A stretch of DNA of 64,000 nt from DASWTL01 sp035575925 (GCA_035575925.1 DATLXK010000067.1:8799-72798); one strand, 5' to 3'; positions 17,723 through 27,814 are shown, numbered from the stretch's first letter. Made by a program: numbers and translations. Notes: generated by a model not told the origin, from the sequence alone.

Positions 17723-19525
17723 ATGAGAAAAATTAATTTATTTTTCGGCCTTATTCTTTTATCGCTAGCAAGCTTCGGTCAAGCCGTCCCCCGGCCTGAA
17801 TATCCGCGGCCACAGTTTGAGCGGAATGAATGGATCAATCTGAACGGCGAATGGAGCTATACATTTGACAGCGGAAATTCCGGCAAAGAACGGGGTTTAA
17901 TAAACAGCAAGGGATTTGATGAAAAGATCATTGTCCCCTTCTGTCCTGAAAGTAAATTATCCGGAGTCGGATATACAGATTTTATCCGCACCATGTGGTA
18001 TCAGCGAAAGCTTAACATCCCTGCTGACTGGGATGGGAAAAACGTGCTGCTTAATTTTGGCGGTGTGGATTATACCTGCGAAGCCTATATTGATAGCCAG
18101 TTTGTCGGATCACATTCAGGCGGAACTTCTACTTTTTCGCTTGACATTACAAGTTTTGTAAAGTCCGGTTCGGCGCACAATCTGGTTCTGTATGTGAAAG
18201 ACGATGTGCTTTCAATGGTTCAGCCCTTAGGCAAACAGTCATTTCGATACCAGTCAAGCGGCGCGCGCTATACCCGCACAACCGGTATCTGGCAAACCGT
18301 TTGGATGGAACCGGTGAGTAAGACAGGCTTGAAATCTTGCAGGATCGTTCCATCCCCCGATCAAAAGCAGTTCATCATTACACCGGAATATTTCTCCCTT
18401 GCGGGGGATGAAGAACTAACCGTGAAGGTAAAGGATGGCGACAGAGTGGTTAGTCAGACCACTATACCGGCAGGAAATTCGACAGTTGCTGTTTTACCCT
18501 TGAAGACCATCAAAACATGGTCGCCAGAAGATCCATTTTTATATAATATCTCATTTGAAGTAACCGATAAAAATAAGCGGGTCATAGACCGGGTAAATTC
18601 GTATGCCGGAATGCGTAAAATTGAAGTTAAAGGAAACCGGGTCTATCTGAATAACAAACCCTATTATCTTCGTTTTGTACTTGATCAGGGATTTTATCCG
18701 GATGGGATATGGACAGCTCCCTCAGATGAGGCTCTTAAAAAAGATATTGAGTTATCCATGCAGGCCGGCTTCAATGGCGCAAGACTTCATGAAAAAGTAT
18801 TTGAGGGACGCTTTCATTACTGGGCAGACAAATTGGGTTATTTGACATGGGCAGAAGCTTCAGACTGGGGGCCCGACAGGAGCAAGCCGGAAACCATACG
18901 CAACATTACCGATGAATGGGTTGAAACGGTTAAACAGCGAATTAATCATCCGTCAATCATTGGCTGGACGCCGCTCAACGAGCTCTGGAATACCGAGGGA
19001 ACCGATTATCTGCGCTTCAACAGCTCAATATACCGCCTTACCCAAATGCTTGATCCCACGCGGCCAGTCATTACGGCAGCAGGCGGGGACCTTTACCAGT
19101 CTGATATCTGGACTGTCCACGATTATGCACAGAACGATTCATTGCTCGCAGCAAACCTGAAACAGGTAAACGAAAAGCCCAACTTCACTCCCTATCGTAT
19201 CACCAAAGCAGCCAGATATTCCGGGCAGCCATTTATGGTCAGCGAGTATGGCGGTATCAAATGGGCAACTGACCCGGCTTATAAGAATTCGTGGGGATAT
19301 GGAAATGGTCCGAAAAGCCTTGCAGAACTTTACACACGTACCGAAAAGCTGACCAATACGATACTTAGTTTTGATCATATCAGCGGATATTGCTTCACCC
19401 AGCTAACGAATGTTGAGCAGGAGCAAAACGGCATCTACAATTATGACCGGACACCAAAGTTTGACATGAATATCATCAGGCCTATCTTCAGCAAAAACCC
19501 GGCATGGGCAAAGCATCAGAAATAA
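17723..19525 (+). CDS. GH2-family glycosidase (beta-galactosidase/glucuronidase-like)
   Basis: A 600-aa exported glycosidase with signal peptide MRKINLFFGLILLSLASFGQ. The start is set at 17723 because the 17 residues before it are not signal-like. The sugar-binding domain appears early (NEWINLNGEWSYTFD, RTMWYQRKLNIP), then a beta-sandwich, then the TIM barrel. The likely acid/base Glu is in WTPLNELW and the nucleophile in MVSEYGGI. The gene looks more GC-rich than its neighbours, a hint of transfer. It pairs with the toroid-like protein downstream, together resembling a small glycan-degrading unit. Confidence 0.9.
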   Translation: MRKINLFFGLILLSLASFGQAVPRPEYPRPQFERNEWINLNGEWSYTFDSGNSGKERGLINSKGFDEKIIVPFCPESKLSGVGYTDFIRTMWYQRKLNIPADWDGKNVLLNFGGVDYTCEAYIDSQFVGSHSGGTSTFSLDITSFVKSGSAHNLVLYVKDDVLSMVQPLGKQSFRYQSSGARYTRTTGIWQTVWMEPVSKTGLKSCRIVPSPDQKQFIITPEYFSLAGDEELTVKVKDGDRVVSQTTIPAGNSTVAVLPLKTIKTWSPEDPFLYNISFEVTDKNKRVIDRVNSYAGMRKIEVKGNRVYLNNKPYYLRFVLDQGFYPDGIWTAPSDEALKKDIELSMQAGFNGARLHEKVFEGRFHYWADKLGYLTWAEASDWGPDRSKPETIRNITDEWVETVKQRINHPSIIGWTPLNELWNTEGTDYLRFNSSIYRLTQMLDPTRPVITAAGGDLYQSDIWTVHDYAQNDSLLAANLKQVNEKPNFTPYRITKAARYSGQPFMVSEYGGIKWATDPAYKNSWGYGNGPKSLAELYTRTEKLTNTILSFDHISGYCFTQLTNVEQEQNGIYNYDRTPKFDMNIIRPIFSKNPAWAKHQK

Positions 19526-19567
19526 AATGGTAGAAGATGCCTCAAAACCTGGCTGTTAAAAGAAACG

Positions 19568-21484
19568 ATGGAAAGCTCAAGAAGACAATTTATAAAAAAG
19601 ACTGGTTACGCAGCTTTAGCGGCAGGTTTTTTTTCACATGTGCCTGCTGAATTATATTCCATAGGGAAATCATATAAACGCGAGGATCTGCAGCTTTATA
19701 ATAACCTGCTGCAAGAATGGTGTAACGGTATGATCAGTGTACAGGGAAAAGATAAAAGTAATCCTGCAACGTACGGAGGTTTTATGTGCCCTTCCTGTGG
19801 ATTTATACATGGTCGTTGTGGGGAAGCTGCATTTCCACTTTTGTATATGGCTGATCAGACTAAAGACCAAAGGTATCTTGATGCAGCTCTGCAGGTTTAT
19901 AACTGGGGTGATCGGAACGTGAGCCGCAATGATGGATCCTGGGGAAATGAGATAGCTCCCAATTCATGGAAGGGGATTACTGTTTTTGGAGGATCAGCAT
20001 TGTGTGAATCTCTAAAATATCATTCTCATCTTCTTGACAGCAATACCAGAGAGCAGTGGATGGCTCGTCTCAGGAAAGCTTGCGACTTTTTATATGATTT
20101 CATTACTGTTGAAACTTCGAACATTAATTATCCGCTTTGCGCTTCCTATCCTTTAGGCCTGGGCGGAAAGCTTCTTAAAGAACAAAAGTTTATTGACCGC
20201 GCACATGAATTGGCTCATACGGTTTACCAGTATTTAACCCCGCAGTCTAATTTTATTTATGGAGAATTAAAGCCCCGAACCCGAAGCTCCAGGGGATACT
20301 GGCCAGTTGATCTTAGTTACAATGTAGAGGAAACCCTACCAACTCTCACTTTGTACGCATTGGAAATGGGTGACGGCAAGCTGCTTAATACGATAATAGA
20401 TTCATGGAAAACTCATCTCGAATTTATGCTGCCTGATGGCGCCTGGGACGATTCATTCGGTACCCGGAATCATAAATGGACCTATTGGGGAAGCCGGAAT
20501 AGTGACGGCTGTCAAGCTGGTTTGGCTCTATTAGGCAACAAGGTGCCGCTATTTGCTGAAGGCGCGTACCGTAATGCTTTGATGCTTGAGAAATGCACTT
20601 ACAAAGGGATGTTATACGGTGGACCACATTATGTGTCTCATGGCGTAAAACCATGCATTCATCATAATTTTGCCCATGCAAAATCTCTGGCATCCTTACT
20701 TAATGAAAAAGACCATGTTGGTGACAAATTTACACGCACCAAATTGCCGACTGAAAAGATGCAAGGCATTAAAACGTTTACCGATATAGGCACACACTTA
20801 ATTAAAGTCGGGAAATGGAGAGCAACGGTTACCGCAAATGATACCGAATATCGGGTAAGTCCTCATGCGAGTGGGGGATGTATCTCCCTGCTCTATCATC
20901 AGGATATGGGGCTTCTTTTAACTGACAGTTTGTTCCCCGAACTTCCGCCCCGGGAACGCGCTAATATGCAGAAGAACGATGATTCTTTACAACTATTACT
21001 AACTCCGCGTATCGAAATGATGGTTGGAGGCTTTCCATACAGAAGCAGCCGTGATATTAATGCAATAGTCACTTCTAAACCGATCCCTAATGGTGTACAC
21101 CTGAATGTACAGTGTAAGCTGGTTTCCCTTAATGTTGAAGATGCTCCTGGAGGCGCAGCTAATTTTGAACTGGATTATTTTTTTACTGATTCCGGAGTTG
21201 AGATACGAGCAATTGCTAAAAATGTCCCGGTTAATCAGGGTATTGCATTCTACCTGCCAGTGGTTTCTCCTAACAGCGAAAAACTAAGTTTAACTTCTGC
21301 ACAAAGCATGACTGTGAATAAAGAAAAAGGGAAGTTAAAAATCAAAACATCCGGGAAGCTTAATATTATTCCATCTGATAAAAATCGTGTGTTTTCCCAA
21401 TCTCCGGGGGTAGAAGCCATACCGCTTAAAATTGACTGGGATGTAGAAGCCACAGCGGAATTAAAGATCAGTATAACAGCGTGA
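19568..21484 (+). CDS. Tat-exported alpha/alpha-toroid-like protein
   Basis: A 638-aa protein with a twin-arginine signal (SSRRQFIKKTGYAALAAGFF). The N-terminal two thirds is helical, with an alpha-toroid flavour (LLYMADQTKDQRYLDAALQV), and includes the cysteine-rich motif MCPSCGFIHGRCGEAAFP. The last third is beta-rich, as in heparinase-like lyases and unsaturated-glycuronyl hydrolases. No named family is certain. It lies 42 bp after the GH2 gene and probably works on the same glycan in the periplasm. Confidence 0.7.
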   Translation: MESSRRQFIKKTGYAALAAGFFSHVPAELYSIGKSYKREDLQLYNNLLQEWCNGMISVQGKDKSNPATYGGFMCPSCGFIHGRCGEAAFPLLYMADQTKDQRYLDAALQVYNWGDRNVSRNDGSWGNEIAPNSWKGITVFGGSALCESLKYHSHLLDSNTREQWMARLRKACDFLYDFITVETSNINYPLCASYPLGLGGKLLKEQKFIDRAHELAHTVYQYLTPQSNFIYGELKPRTRSSRGYWPVDLSYNVEETLPTLTLYALEMGDGKLLNTIIDSWKTHLEFMLPDGAWDDSFGTRNHKWTYWGSRNSDGCQAGLALLGNKVPLFAEGAYRNALMLEKCTYKGMLYGGPHYVSHGVKPCIHHNFAHAKSLASLLNEKDHVGDKFTRTKLPTEKMQGIKTFTDIGTHLIKVGKWRATVTANDTEYRVSPHASGGCISLLYHQDMGLLLTDSLFPELPPRERANMQKNDDSLQLLLTPRIEMMVGGFPYRSSRDINAIVTSKPIPNGVHLNVQCKLVSLNVEDAPGGAANFELDYFFTDSGVEIRAIAKNVPVNQGIAFYLPVVSPNSEKLSLTSAQSMTVNKEKGKLKIKTSGKLNIIPSDKNRVFSQSPGVEAIPLKIDWDVEATAELKISITA

Positions 21485-21592
21485 GATTATAAAGGATCTT
21501 TTCAAACTTATCCCTGTCAACCAGACCCGAATACTTTTACCCACTGCATAATATATTTATCTTACTGAATAATCTCTCATGAAGCCAGTGAT

Positions 21593-21635
21593 AAAACTTA
21601 CGTAGTTTTTATCAAAATGCAAAAACTTCGGAAGT
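21593..21635. repeat. Imperfect palindrome of the CTTACGAAGTTTT family, copy 2
   Basis: Arms ACTTACGTAGTTTTT and AAAAACTTCGGAAGT (two mismatches in 15) lie around a 10-nt loop. It sits between the toroid gene and scoA and could end transcription from both sides. Confidence 0.7.
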
Positions 21636-21669
21636 CTCAAAGTTATTATTTGCTTATACCTCTTAGAAA

Positions 21670-22371
21670 TTACGGCATTTGTCTTACCGTCCGTTGTTCA
21701 ATTCTTTTCTCATATTTTTCTCCCTGAAAAATACGATGAACATAAATACCAGGTGTATGTATATGATCAGGATCAAGCTCGCCGATTTCAACAAGCTCCT
21801 CTACTTCCGCAATTGTAATCTTGCCTGCCATTGCCATAACCGGATTAAAATTACGGGAAGTTAGCCGGTATATTAAATTTCCTGCCGTATCCCCTTTCCA
21901 GGCTTTCACAATGGCAAAATCAGCATTAAATGCCAGCTCCATCAGGTAATCCTTACCATCAAAGTTCCGTATTTCTTTACCTTCGGCTACTTCGGTACCT
22001 ACCCCGGCCGGAGTAAATATTGCCGGCATACCATAGCCCGCAGCCATACAGCGGGTAGCTAATGTTCCCTGGGGGATAAGCTCAACCTCCAATTCGCCGC
22101 TTAACAGCTGACGTTCAAATTCCGCATTCTCACCTACGTAAGACGATATCATTTTCTTAACCTGATGATTGTGGAGCATTAACCCAATGCCGAAATCATC
22201 AACCCCTGCATTATTAGATATGCAGGTTAGATTTTTAACTCCTTTTTTTACAAGTGCTGCAATACAATTTTCAGGAATGCCGCTTAAACCGAAACCACCA
22301 AACATAATGGTCATACCATCTTGAATGTCATTTATAGCCGATTCGGCATCAAGCACAACTTTATTAATCAT
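21670..22371 (-). CDS. scoA: 3-oxoacid CoA-transferase subunit A
   Basis: The 233-aa alpha subunit of the SCOT-type CoA-transferase. Seen: the GxGG-type loop MTIMFGGFGLSGIPENCI, LTCISNNAGVDDFGIGLML, the ELIPQGTLATRCMAAGYG segment, and IFTPAGVGTEVAEGKE. It makes acetoacetyl-CoA together with subunit B, which lies 4.5 kb downstream rather than next to it. Confidence 0.93.
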   Translation of the reverse strand: MINKVVLDAESAINDIQDGMTIMFGGFGLSGIPENCIAALVKKGVKNLTCISNNAGVDDFGIGLMLHNHQVKKMISSYVGENAEFERQLLSGELEVELIPQGTLATRCMAAGYGMPAIFTPAGVGTEVAEGKEIRNFDGKDYLMELAFNADFAIVKAWKGDTAGNLIYRLTSRNFNPVMAMAGKITIAEVEELVEIGELDPDHIHTPGIYVHRIFQGEKYEKRIEQRTVRQMP

Positions 22372-22440
22372 ATATTAAAATACTATAAAAAAGAACGAAA
22401 TGGTTATAGAATCGTTTTTGATTATCTCTAAAGGAAATTA

Positions 22441-23553
22441 TTAATTCTTCCTTGTTATTGCTACTATTTTATCCCCAGATCCGTTACTGGTTATCATATA
22501 AACTTTGCCATCTGGACTTATACAAACATCTCTCAACCTACCAAAATTTCCTTTAAAATAGGTAGCTACGGTTTCTACCTTATCTCCCGTTTCATTTAGT
22601 TTTAGCTGATAAAGTGTATTATCTTTTAACGTAGTCATAATCAGCGAGTTTTTCCATTGCGGTATCAGATCGCTGTTATAATAATCCATTCCGCAAACCG
22701 CAAGAGTTGGTGTCCATGTGTAAATAGGTACTGCAACATTATTAGTACTGCAAAACGATATTTCATTGCTTTGGTCGCAAGCACCCATTACAGTCGGCCA
22801 GCCATAATTCCGCCCTTTTTCAATAATATTAACTTCATCATCGGCACTGGGCCCATGTTCAGAGCTGTATAACCTGCCTTTTGCAAACACCAGCCCCTGC
22901 GCATTCCGGTGTCCGTTTGACCACACAGGACTGGTGGATACAGGATTATCTGACGGAATACTTCCATCCAGATTTATACGGAGAATTTTGCCGCTTAATG
23001 ATGAATTATTTTGCGCACTCGCAGGGTTTGCAGCATCGCCTGTGGTGATAAACAGTTTTTTATCGGCGGAGATCAGCAACCTGGAACCATTATGAATATT
23101 GGCTGCGGGAATATTATCAATTATAACAACAGGGTTAATCAGTGTTCCCCCTGTGTAATTATATCGAACAACTTTCTCTGTGTAACTGCCGCTCTTATCA
23201 TAATTGTAAACAACAAAAACTTGAGGTGTAATATTAAAATCCGGGTGCAAAACCATCCCCAATAAACCACCTTCGCCCATAGATTTTACATCTGATATAG
23301 TTATTACAGAAGATATCTGCCCGTCCGCAGGATTGACCCGGCTAACTCTGCCACCTTTTTCCGTGATCCATAGCATGTTATCCGGCCCCCAGATGATTTC
23401 CCATGGAAGTGATAGCTTATCGGTTATAACGTTAGTTGCAAGCTCTGCATCGTTTACAGATGGGTTATTGGCTACAGAATTTAATTTTTTTTTACATCCC
23501 GAAAAGGCACAATTAAATAGCAGTAAAATAAATATTATATTGAATGTTTTCAT
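22441..23553 (-). CDS. PQQ-dependent sugar dehydrogenase-like lipoprotein
   Basis: A 370-aa lipoprotein (signal with lipobox-like FSGC) with a six-bladed propeller. Family hallmarks: LPWEIIWGPDNMLWITEKGG, GGLLGMVLHPDF, NIHNGSRLLISADKKLFIT, HRNAQGLVF and SSEHGPSADDEVNI with GRNYGWP. These match soluble aldose dehydrogenases such as YliI (GSDH family). It would oxidise sugars in the periplasm if PQQ is available. It is monocistronic. Confidence 0.88.
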   Translation of the reverse strand: MKTFNIIFILLLFNCAFSGCKKKLNSVANNPSVNDAELATNVITDKLSLPWEIIWGPDNMLWITEKGGRVSRVNPADGQISSVITISDVKSMGEGGLLGMVLHPDFNITPQVFVVYNYDKSGSYTEKVVRYNYTGGTLINPVVIIDNIPAANIHNGSRLLISADKKLFITTGDAANPASAQNNSSLSGKILRINLDGSIPSDNPVSTSPVWSNGHRNAQGLVFAKGRLYSSEHGPSADDEVNIIEKGRNYGWPTVMGACDQSNEISFCSTNNVAVPIYTWTPTLAVCGMDYYNSDLIPQWKNSLIMTTLKDNTLYQLKLNETGDKVETVATYFKGNFGRLRDVCISPDGKVYMITSNGSGDKIVAITRKN

Positions 23554-23604
23554 TACAAGATAATCGTTTTATGAAGAACTCGAGCCTTTGCATTAGGTTT
23601 TAAC

Positions 23605-25986
23605 TCATCGCAAATACACATAAGTAATTCCATCGCCTCCACGGTCAGCATGTTCATCTTCCATACGGTCTACCTCGGAATATTTTTTCATATACTCCCT
23701 GATCAGCTTCCGCAAAATGCCGTCCCCTTTTCCATGAATAATTTTCAGGCTTGGAAATCCCATCATTACTGCCCGGTCAAGGTATTTTTCAATTTCATAC
23801 AAAGCTTCTTCCCCTCTTTTCCCACGAACATCTATTTCAGGGTTAAACTGTGCAACCTGATCTGTAAGCTGTGATGAATACGATTTTATGATCTCTTTAG
23901 GTACGCTTTTATTAGATACTTTTGTAACCCGGTTTCGCTTCACAACAGATCTGAGATCGCCCATTGCCAGGATAACATTTCCCCTGGCTACATCAACAAC
24001 CTGTGCCATGGTTTCAGAATCATCCAGCTTAATCCAGTCGCCGGCTTTTAATTCGGGTTCTTCTGCAATTGCTTTTATTTTATCCGCCGATTTTTCTTTA
24101 CGATCATCTGTTGTAACTTTTAATAGTTCAGATTGAATATTTCGGCGGAGTGCCTGTGTCTTGTCCTTGTCCGCATTGTTCTCCTTTATTTCAGATATTG
24201 TATTTTCTATCAGCTTATTTGCATTCTTTATGATATTCTGGGCTTCGAGCTTAGCATCTTTTAAAATGATTTTTTTATTTTCATCCAGATATATTTTAAG
24301 CTTTTGATTTTCATCCAGCAATACCCTGGCTTGTCTTTCTCTCTTTTCAGCCTCTAACCGGATATCTAAAAGCTGCTTTTTATCCCGCTCCAGGTCAACC
24401 AATAAAGTATCTACCCGCTTTTGATGTACGCCTATCTTATTTTTTGCTGCCTGTAAAATATGCTGCGGCAACCCTATCTTTTGAGCTATTTCAAAAGCGT
24501 ATGAACTACCTGGTTTTCCCATCTCCAATATATAAAGGGGCTTCATATCTACATTATCAAAAAGCATGGAAGCGTTTTCCAGCCCTGGGGCTGTATTTGC
24601 AAATACCTTTAAATTAGAATAATGTGTTGTTATTACTCCGCGGATTTCCTTTTGATTAAGCGTTTCAAGCACAGCCTCAGCAATTGGGCCGCCAAATTGG
24701 GGATCAGTACCAGTACCAAACTCATCGATCAGCACCAGGGTTTTACTCGTGGAATTTTGGGTAAAGTATTTCATTTTGGTAAGATGGGCGCTATACGTAC
24801 TTAAATCACTTTCAATAGACTGATCATCACCAATATCTGCAAATACTTTATTGAACACCCCGACTTTTGAATGAGGATCAACAGGAATTAATAACCCCGA
24901 TTGAACCATAAGTTGTAAGAGTCCAACAGTTTTCATGCACACCGATTTTCCACCCGCATTGGGTCCCGAAACCACAATTACACGCTGATTCTCATTGATC
25001 CGGATATTCAGCGGAACCACAGTCTGCTTTTCCTTCCTGAAGTTAAGAAGCAGCAACGGATGCCGTGCATTTATGAGATCAATCTCGGCATTATGTATGA
25101 GTAGAGGCATATCGCCTTCCATATCTGCCGCCAGTAACGCTTTTGCTCTAACGAAATCAATTTTAGTCAGTAATCCATGATAAGATAGCAATAACGGGGC
25201 ATACAGGCGTAATTCATCTGTAAGTCCGATTAGAATTTTAATGATCTCCCGCCGTTTGTCAAACTCCAGATCCCTGACCTGATTATTTAGTTGGAACACC
25301 TCTTCAGGTTCTAAATAAACGGTCTGACCGGATGCCGATTCATCATGCACAAAACCTTTAAGCTTGCGCTTGTTTTCGGCTAAAACCGGAATACACATTC
25401 TGCCGTCCCTGATGGTAAGGTTTCCATCAGCAGTCCAGCCATTATTTTGAGCGCTTTTAAACACCTGATCAATCTTTTTGCGGGCTTCCTGCTCTGCTTT
25501 AGAAATAGATGCAATAATCAATTGAAGTTCCGGGGAAGCATTGGATTTAATTTTACCCTTTGGATCAATAACGGTTTCTATTTTTTTTATAATAGATTTT
25601 TCTATAGGCAAGTGTTCAAACAGCGCTTCCAGGTTAGGATATTGTCCTTCCCTTTCATTAAAATAATTTATAACAGCAAATACGGTTTGAAGAGAAATAA
25701 GTACCCGGAAAAACTCTTCTTCAGAAAGATAAGTGCCTTCAATACGAATTTTTTCAGCCAGGCTTTTAATGTCATAAAAATTCTGAAGCGGTAAGGGAGA
25801 ATCATTTTCCAGGATGCTTTTAAATTCATGGGCCTGGCGTAAAAACTTATTGATCAGATCAAAACTGGTCATCATCTGCATTTTATCAACCAGCGATTGA
25901 CCCATAGGACTTATGCAGTAACTTTTAAGAAGTTCTTTTATTTCGGTAAACCCGAGTTTGTCGACTGCATTTGGTGGATATATCAT
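23605..25986 (-). CDS. mutS2: MutS2 family ATPase/endonuclease
   Basis: 793 aa. An N-terminal core leads to the ABC-type ATPase with Walker A GPNAGGKSVCMKT (about residues 340-352), LSTYSAHLTKM, LIDEFGTGTDP (Walker B) and THYSNLKVF. A long coiled coil follows (about 510-620), then a KOW-like segment and a C-terminal Smr nuclease domain (DVRGKRGEEAL, IIHGKGDGILR). MutS2 acts on recombination intermediates or collided ribosomes rather than on mismatches. Its ATG overlaps the stop of the upstream DUF4296 gene by 4 bp. Confidence 0.95.
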   Translation of the reverse strand: MIYPPNAVDKLGFTEIKELLKSYCISPMGQSLVDKMQMMTSFDLINKFLRQAHEFKSILENDSPLPLQNFYDIKSLAEKIRIEGTYLSEEEFFRVLISLQTVFAVINYFNEREGQYPNLEALFEHLPIEKSIIKKIETVIDPKGKIKSNASPELQLIIASISKAEQEARKKIDQVFKSAQNNGWTADGNLTIRDGRMCIPVLAENKRKLKGFVHDESASGQTVYLEPEEVFQLNNQVRDLEFDKRREIIKILIGLTDELRLYAPLLLSYHGLLTKIDFVRAKALLAADMEGDMPLLIHNAEIDLINARHPLLLLNFRKEKQTVVPLNIRINENQRVIVVSGPNAGGKSVCMKTVGLLQLMVQSGLLIPVDPHSKVGVFNKVFADIGDDQSIESDLSTYSAHLTKMKYFTQNSTSKTLVLIDEFGTGTDPQFGGPIAEAVLETLNQKEIRGVITTHYSNLKVFANTAPGLENASMLFDNVDMKPLYILEMGKPGSSYAFEIAQKIGLPQHILQAAKNKIGVHQKRVDTLLVDLERDKKQLLDIRLEAEKRERQARVLLDENQKLKIYLDENKKIILKDAKLEAQNIIKNANKLIENTISEIKENNADKDKTQALRRNIQSELLKVTTDDRKEKSADKIKAIAEEPELKAGDWIKLDDSETMAQVVDVARGNVILAMGDLRSVVKRNRVTKVSNKSVPKEIIKSYSSQLTDQVAQFNPEIDVRGKRGEEALYEIEKYLDRAVMMGFPSLKIIHGKGDGILRKLIREYMKKYSEVDRMEDEHADRGGDGITYVYLR

Positions 25987-26483
25987 TTTTTTTGTACGCT
26001 GCTCTTATTTGTGTCCTTTTTAACCACATACTTATATGCTTTAAAATTGCTCCATATAATCGGCACCATTGGCTTTAATAAACTTATAGAGGAATCCTGC
26101 TTTAATTCGTTCAATCTCTGCTGCTCCAGGTCAAGTTGCCGCTTTTCAATCTCTTCAAGTTTTGTCAGTTCTTTTACTTTCACTTCAAGATCTTTCACAA
26201 TTTTCTCATACATATTGGCTAATAACGTAGGATCTTTGCTATAATATTGTAAGCTTTCTCTAAATAGTGCCGTATCTATATTATGCTTACGATAAACCAT
26301 ATTTAAATAGGTCGAAATAGTTTGAATAACAGAATCCCCATTAGCCGAAGTAGTTCCGCTGGCTAAATGAACATCTGTAAGTACACTGATCATTTTATCT
26401 TCAGGAATTAAATTTTCTGGAACAGTTTTGGCGCACGACAAGAAAAAAATCACTAAGAAAACACAGGGTTTTAATCGCTTCAT
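25983..26483 (-). CDS. DUF4296 lipoprotein
   Basis: A 166-aa lipoprotein with lipobox LSCA. The DUF4296 pattern is seen: LIPEDKMISVLTDVHLASG, then YRKHNIDTALFRESLQYYSKDP. A charged coiled coil fills the last third. The function is unknown. It overlaps mutS2 by 4 bp and so is co-transcribed with it. Confidence 0.85.
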   Translation of the reverse strand: MKRLKPCVFLVIFFLSCAKTVPENLIPEDKMISVLTDVHLASGTTSANGDSVIQTISTYLNMVYRKHNIDTALFRESLQYYSKDPTLLANMYEKIVKDLEVKVKELTKLEEIEKRQLDLEQQRLNELKQDSSISLLKPMVPIIWSNFKAYKYVVKKDTNKSSVQKK

Positions 26484-26527
26484 TTTGTTAATTTTGCATT
26501 TTAAACTCCTTCAAAAATACAGAATTA

Positions 26528-27217
26528 ATGACCATCAAAGCCAATATATCAGTTATTAAAGAAGAACTGGAACGCGTTGGTGTCAGGCTGGTTGCAATCT
26601 CTAAGACCAAACCTGCACAAGATGTTTTGGAAGCCTATCATGCAGGCCAGCGGATTTTTGGAGAAAATATGGTTCAGGAACTAATAGAGAAGCAAGAACA
26701 ATTACCAAAAGACATCGAGTGGCATCTGGTAGGTCATTTACAAACTAATAAAGTAAAATATATTGCATCCTTTATAGGTTTGATACATTCTGTTGACAGT
26801 TTAAAGCTGTTACAGGAAATAAATAAACAGGCCGTTAAAAATAATCGGGTTATTGACTGCCTGTTGCAAATCTATATTGCTGATGAAGAAACCAAGTATG
26901 GATTAGGTTTTGATGAAGCTATTGAATTGCTTCGGTCTGCTGAATTTGCGATGTTGAAGAACGTACGTCTGGTTGGTGTAATGGGAATTGCAACCAATAC
27001 GGATAATATCAAGCAAATTGGTGATGAGTTTTACGAGTTAAAAACATTTTTTGATGGAATAAAACAAAGTTTTTTCAGGAAAGAAGAGTCATTTAAAGAG
27101 ATCTCTATGGGAATGTCTGATGATTATAAAATCGCTGTTGAAAAAGGCAGTACACTGGTTCGGCTTGGAAGTACCATTTTTGGTAAGCGTGTACTTAAAG
27201 ATTGGTCGGCCAATTAA
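26528..27217 (+). CDS. YggS/PLPBP family PLP homeostasis protein
   Basis: A 229-aa single-domain PLP-binding barrel protein. The PLP lysine is in LVAISKTKPAQDV. Also seen: GENMVQELIEKQEQLP, WHLVGHLQTNKVKYI, SVDSLKLLQEIN and SMGMSDDYKIAVEKGST. It buffers PLP and affects amino-acid pools. It heads a co-directional set with the acetyltransferase, aspartate kinase and methyltransferase genes. Confidence 0.93.
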   Translation: MTIKANISVIKEELERVGVRLVAISKTKPAQDVLEAYHAGQRIFGENMVQELIEKQEQLPKDIEWHLVGHLQTNKVKYIASFIGLIHSVDSLKLLQEINKQAVKNNRVIDCLLQIYIADEETKYGLGFDEAIELLRSAEFAMLKNVRLVGVMGIATNTDNIKQIGDEFYELKTFFDGIKQSFFRKEESFKEISMGMSDDYKIAVEKGSTLVRLGSTIFGKRVLKDWSAN

Positions 27218-27239
27218 AATGCATCTGATATAAATTTTA

Positions 27240-27704
27240 ATGGATATTACTATTCGCACCGCAGTTAAACAGGATTGCACCAGATTGCTGGAACTTGTTA
27301 ATGAACTTGCTCTGTTTGAGAGAGCACCCAAAGAAGTGACAGTAACTTTAAAAGAATTTGAAGATGCAGGATTTGGTGACACACCCGTTTGGAAAGCTTT
27401 TGTTGCAGAAGCTGAAGGTATAATTCAGGGTTTTGCATTATATTATATCCGATATTCTACCTGGAAAGGCTGCCGCTTATATCTTGAAGATTTTATTGTT
27501 ACAGAAGCTATGCGCAGCAAAGGTATAGGTAAACGGCTGTTCGACAGAATAATTACAGAAGCCAGGGAATCAGGGTTTAATGGAATTACATTTCAGGTGC
27601 TGGATTGGAATGAACCTGCTATTAACTTTTATAATAAGTATAACACATCGATTGAAAGCGGTTGGCTTAATGCTTCCTTAAGTAAGGAACAAATTAATTC
27701 CTGA
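27240..27704 (+). CDS. GNAT-family N-acetyltransferase
   Basis: A 154-aa acetyltransferase. The acetyl-CoA loop is MRSKGIGKRLFD, preceded by LYLEDFIVTE and followed by ITFQVLDWNEPAINFYNKY. The arrangement resembles diamine (spermidine/spermine-type) acetyltransferases. The acceptor is not certain. It lies 22 bp after the yggS-like gene. Confidence 0.88.
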   Translation: MDITIRTAVKQDCTRLLELVNELALFERAPKEVTVTLKEFEDAGFGDTPVWKAFVAEAEGIIQGFALYYIRYSTWKGCRLYLEDFIVTEAMRSKGIGKRLFDRIITEARESGFNGITFQVLDWNEPAINFYNKYNTSIESGWLNASLSKEQINS

Positions 27705-27814
27705 TCTAGCAGAAGTTTTTATTGATCGCTTTAACACGTAATAGGTTATATATTTATCCTCCAATTAAAAACTTACTAAGCAGCAATAGCGTTATTTCAA
27801 CTTATATCAATAGT

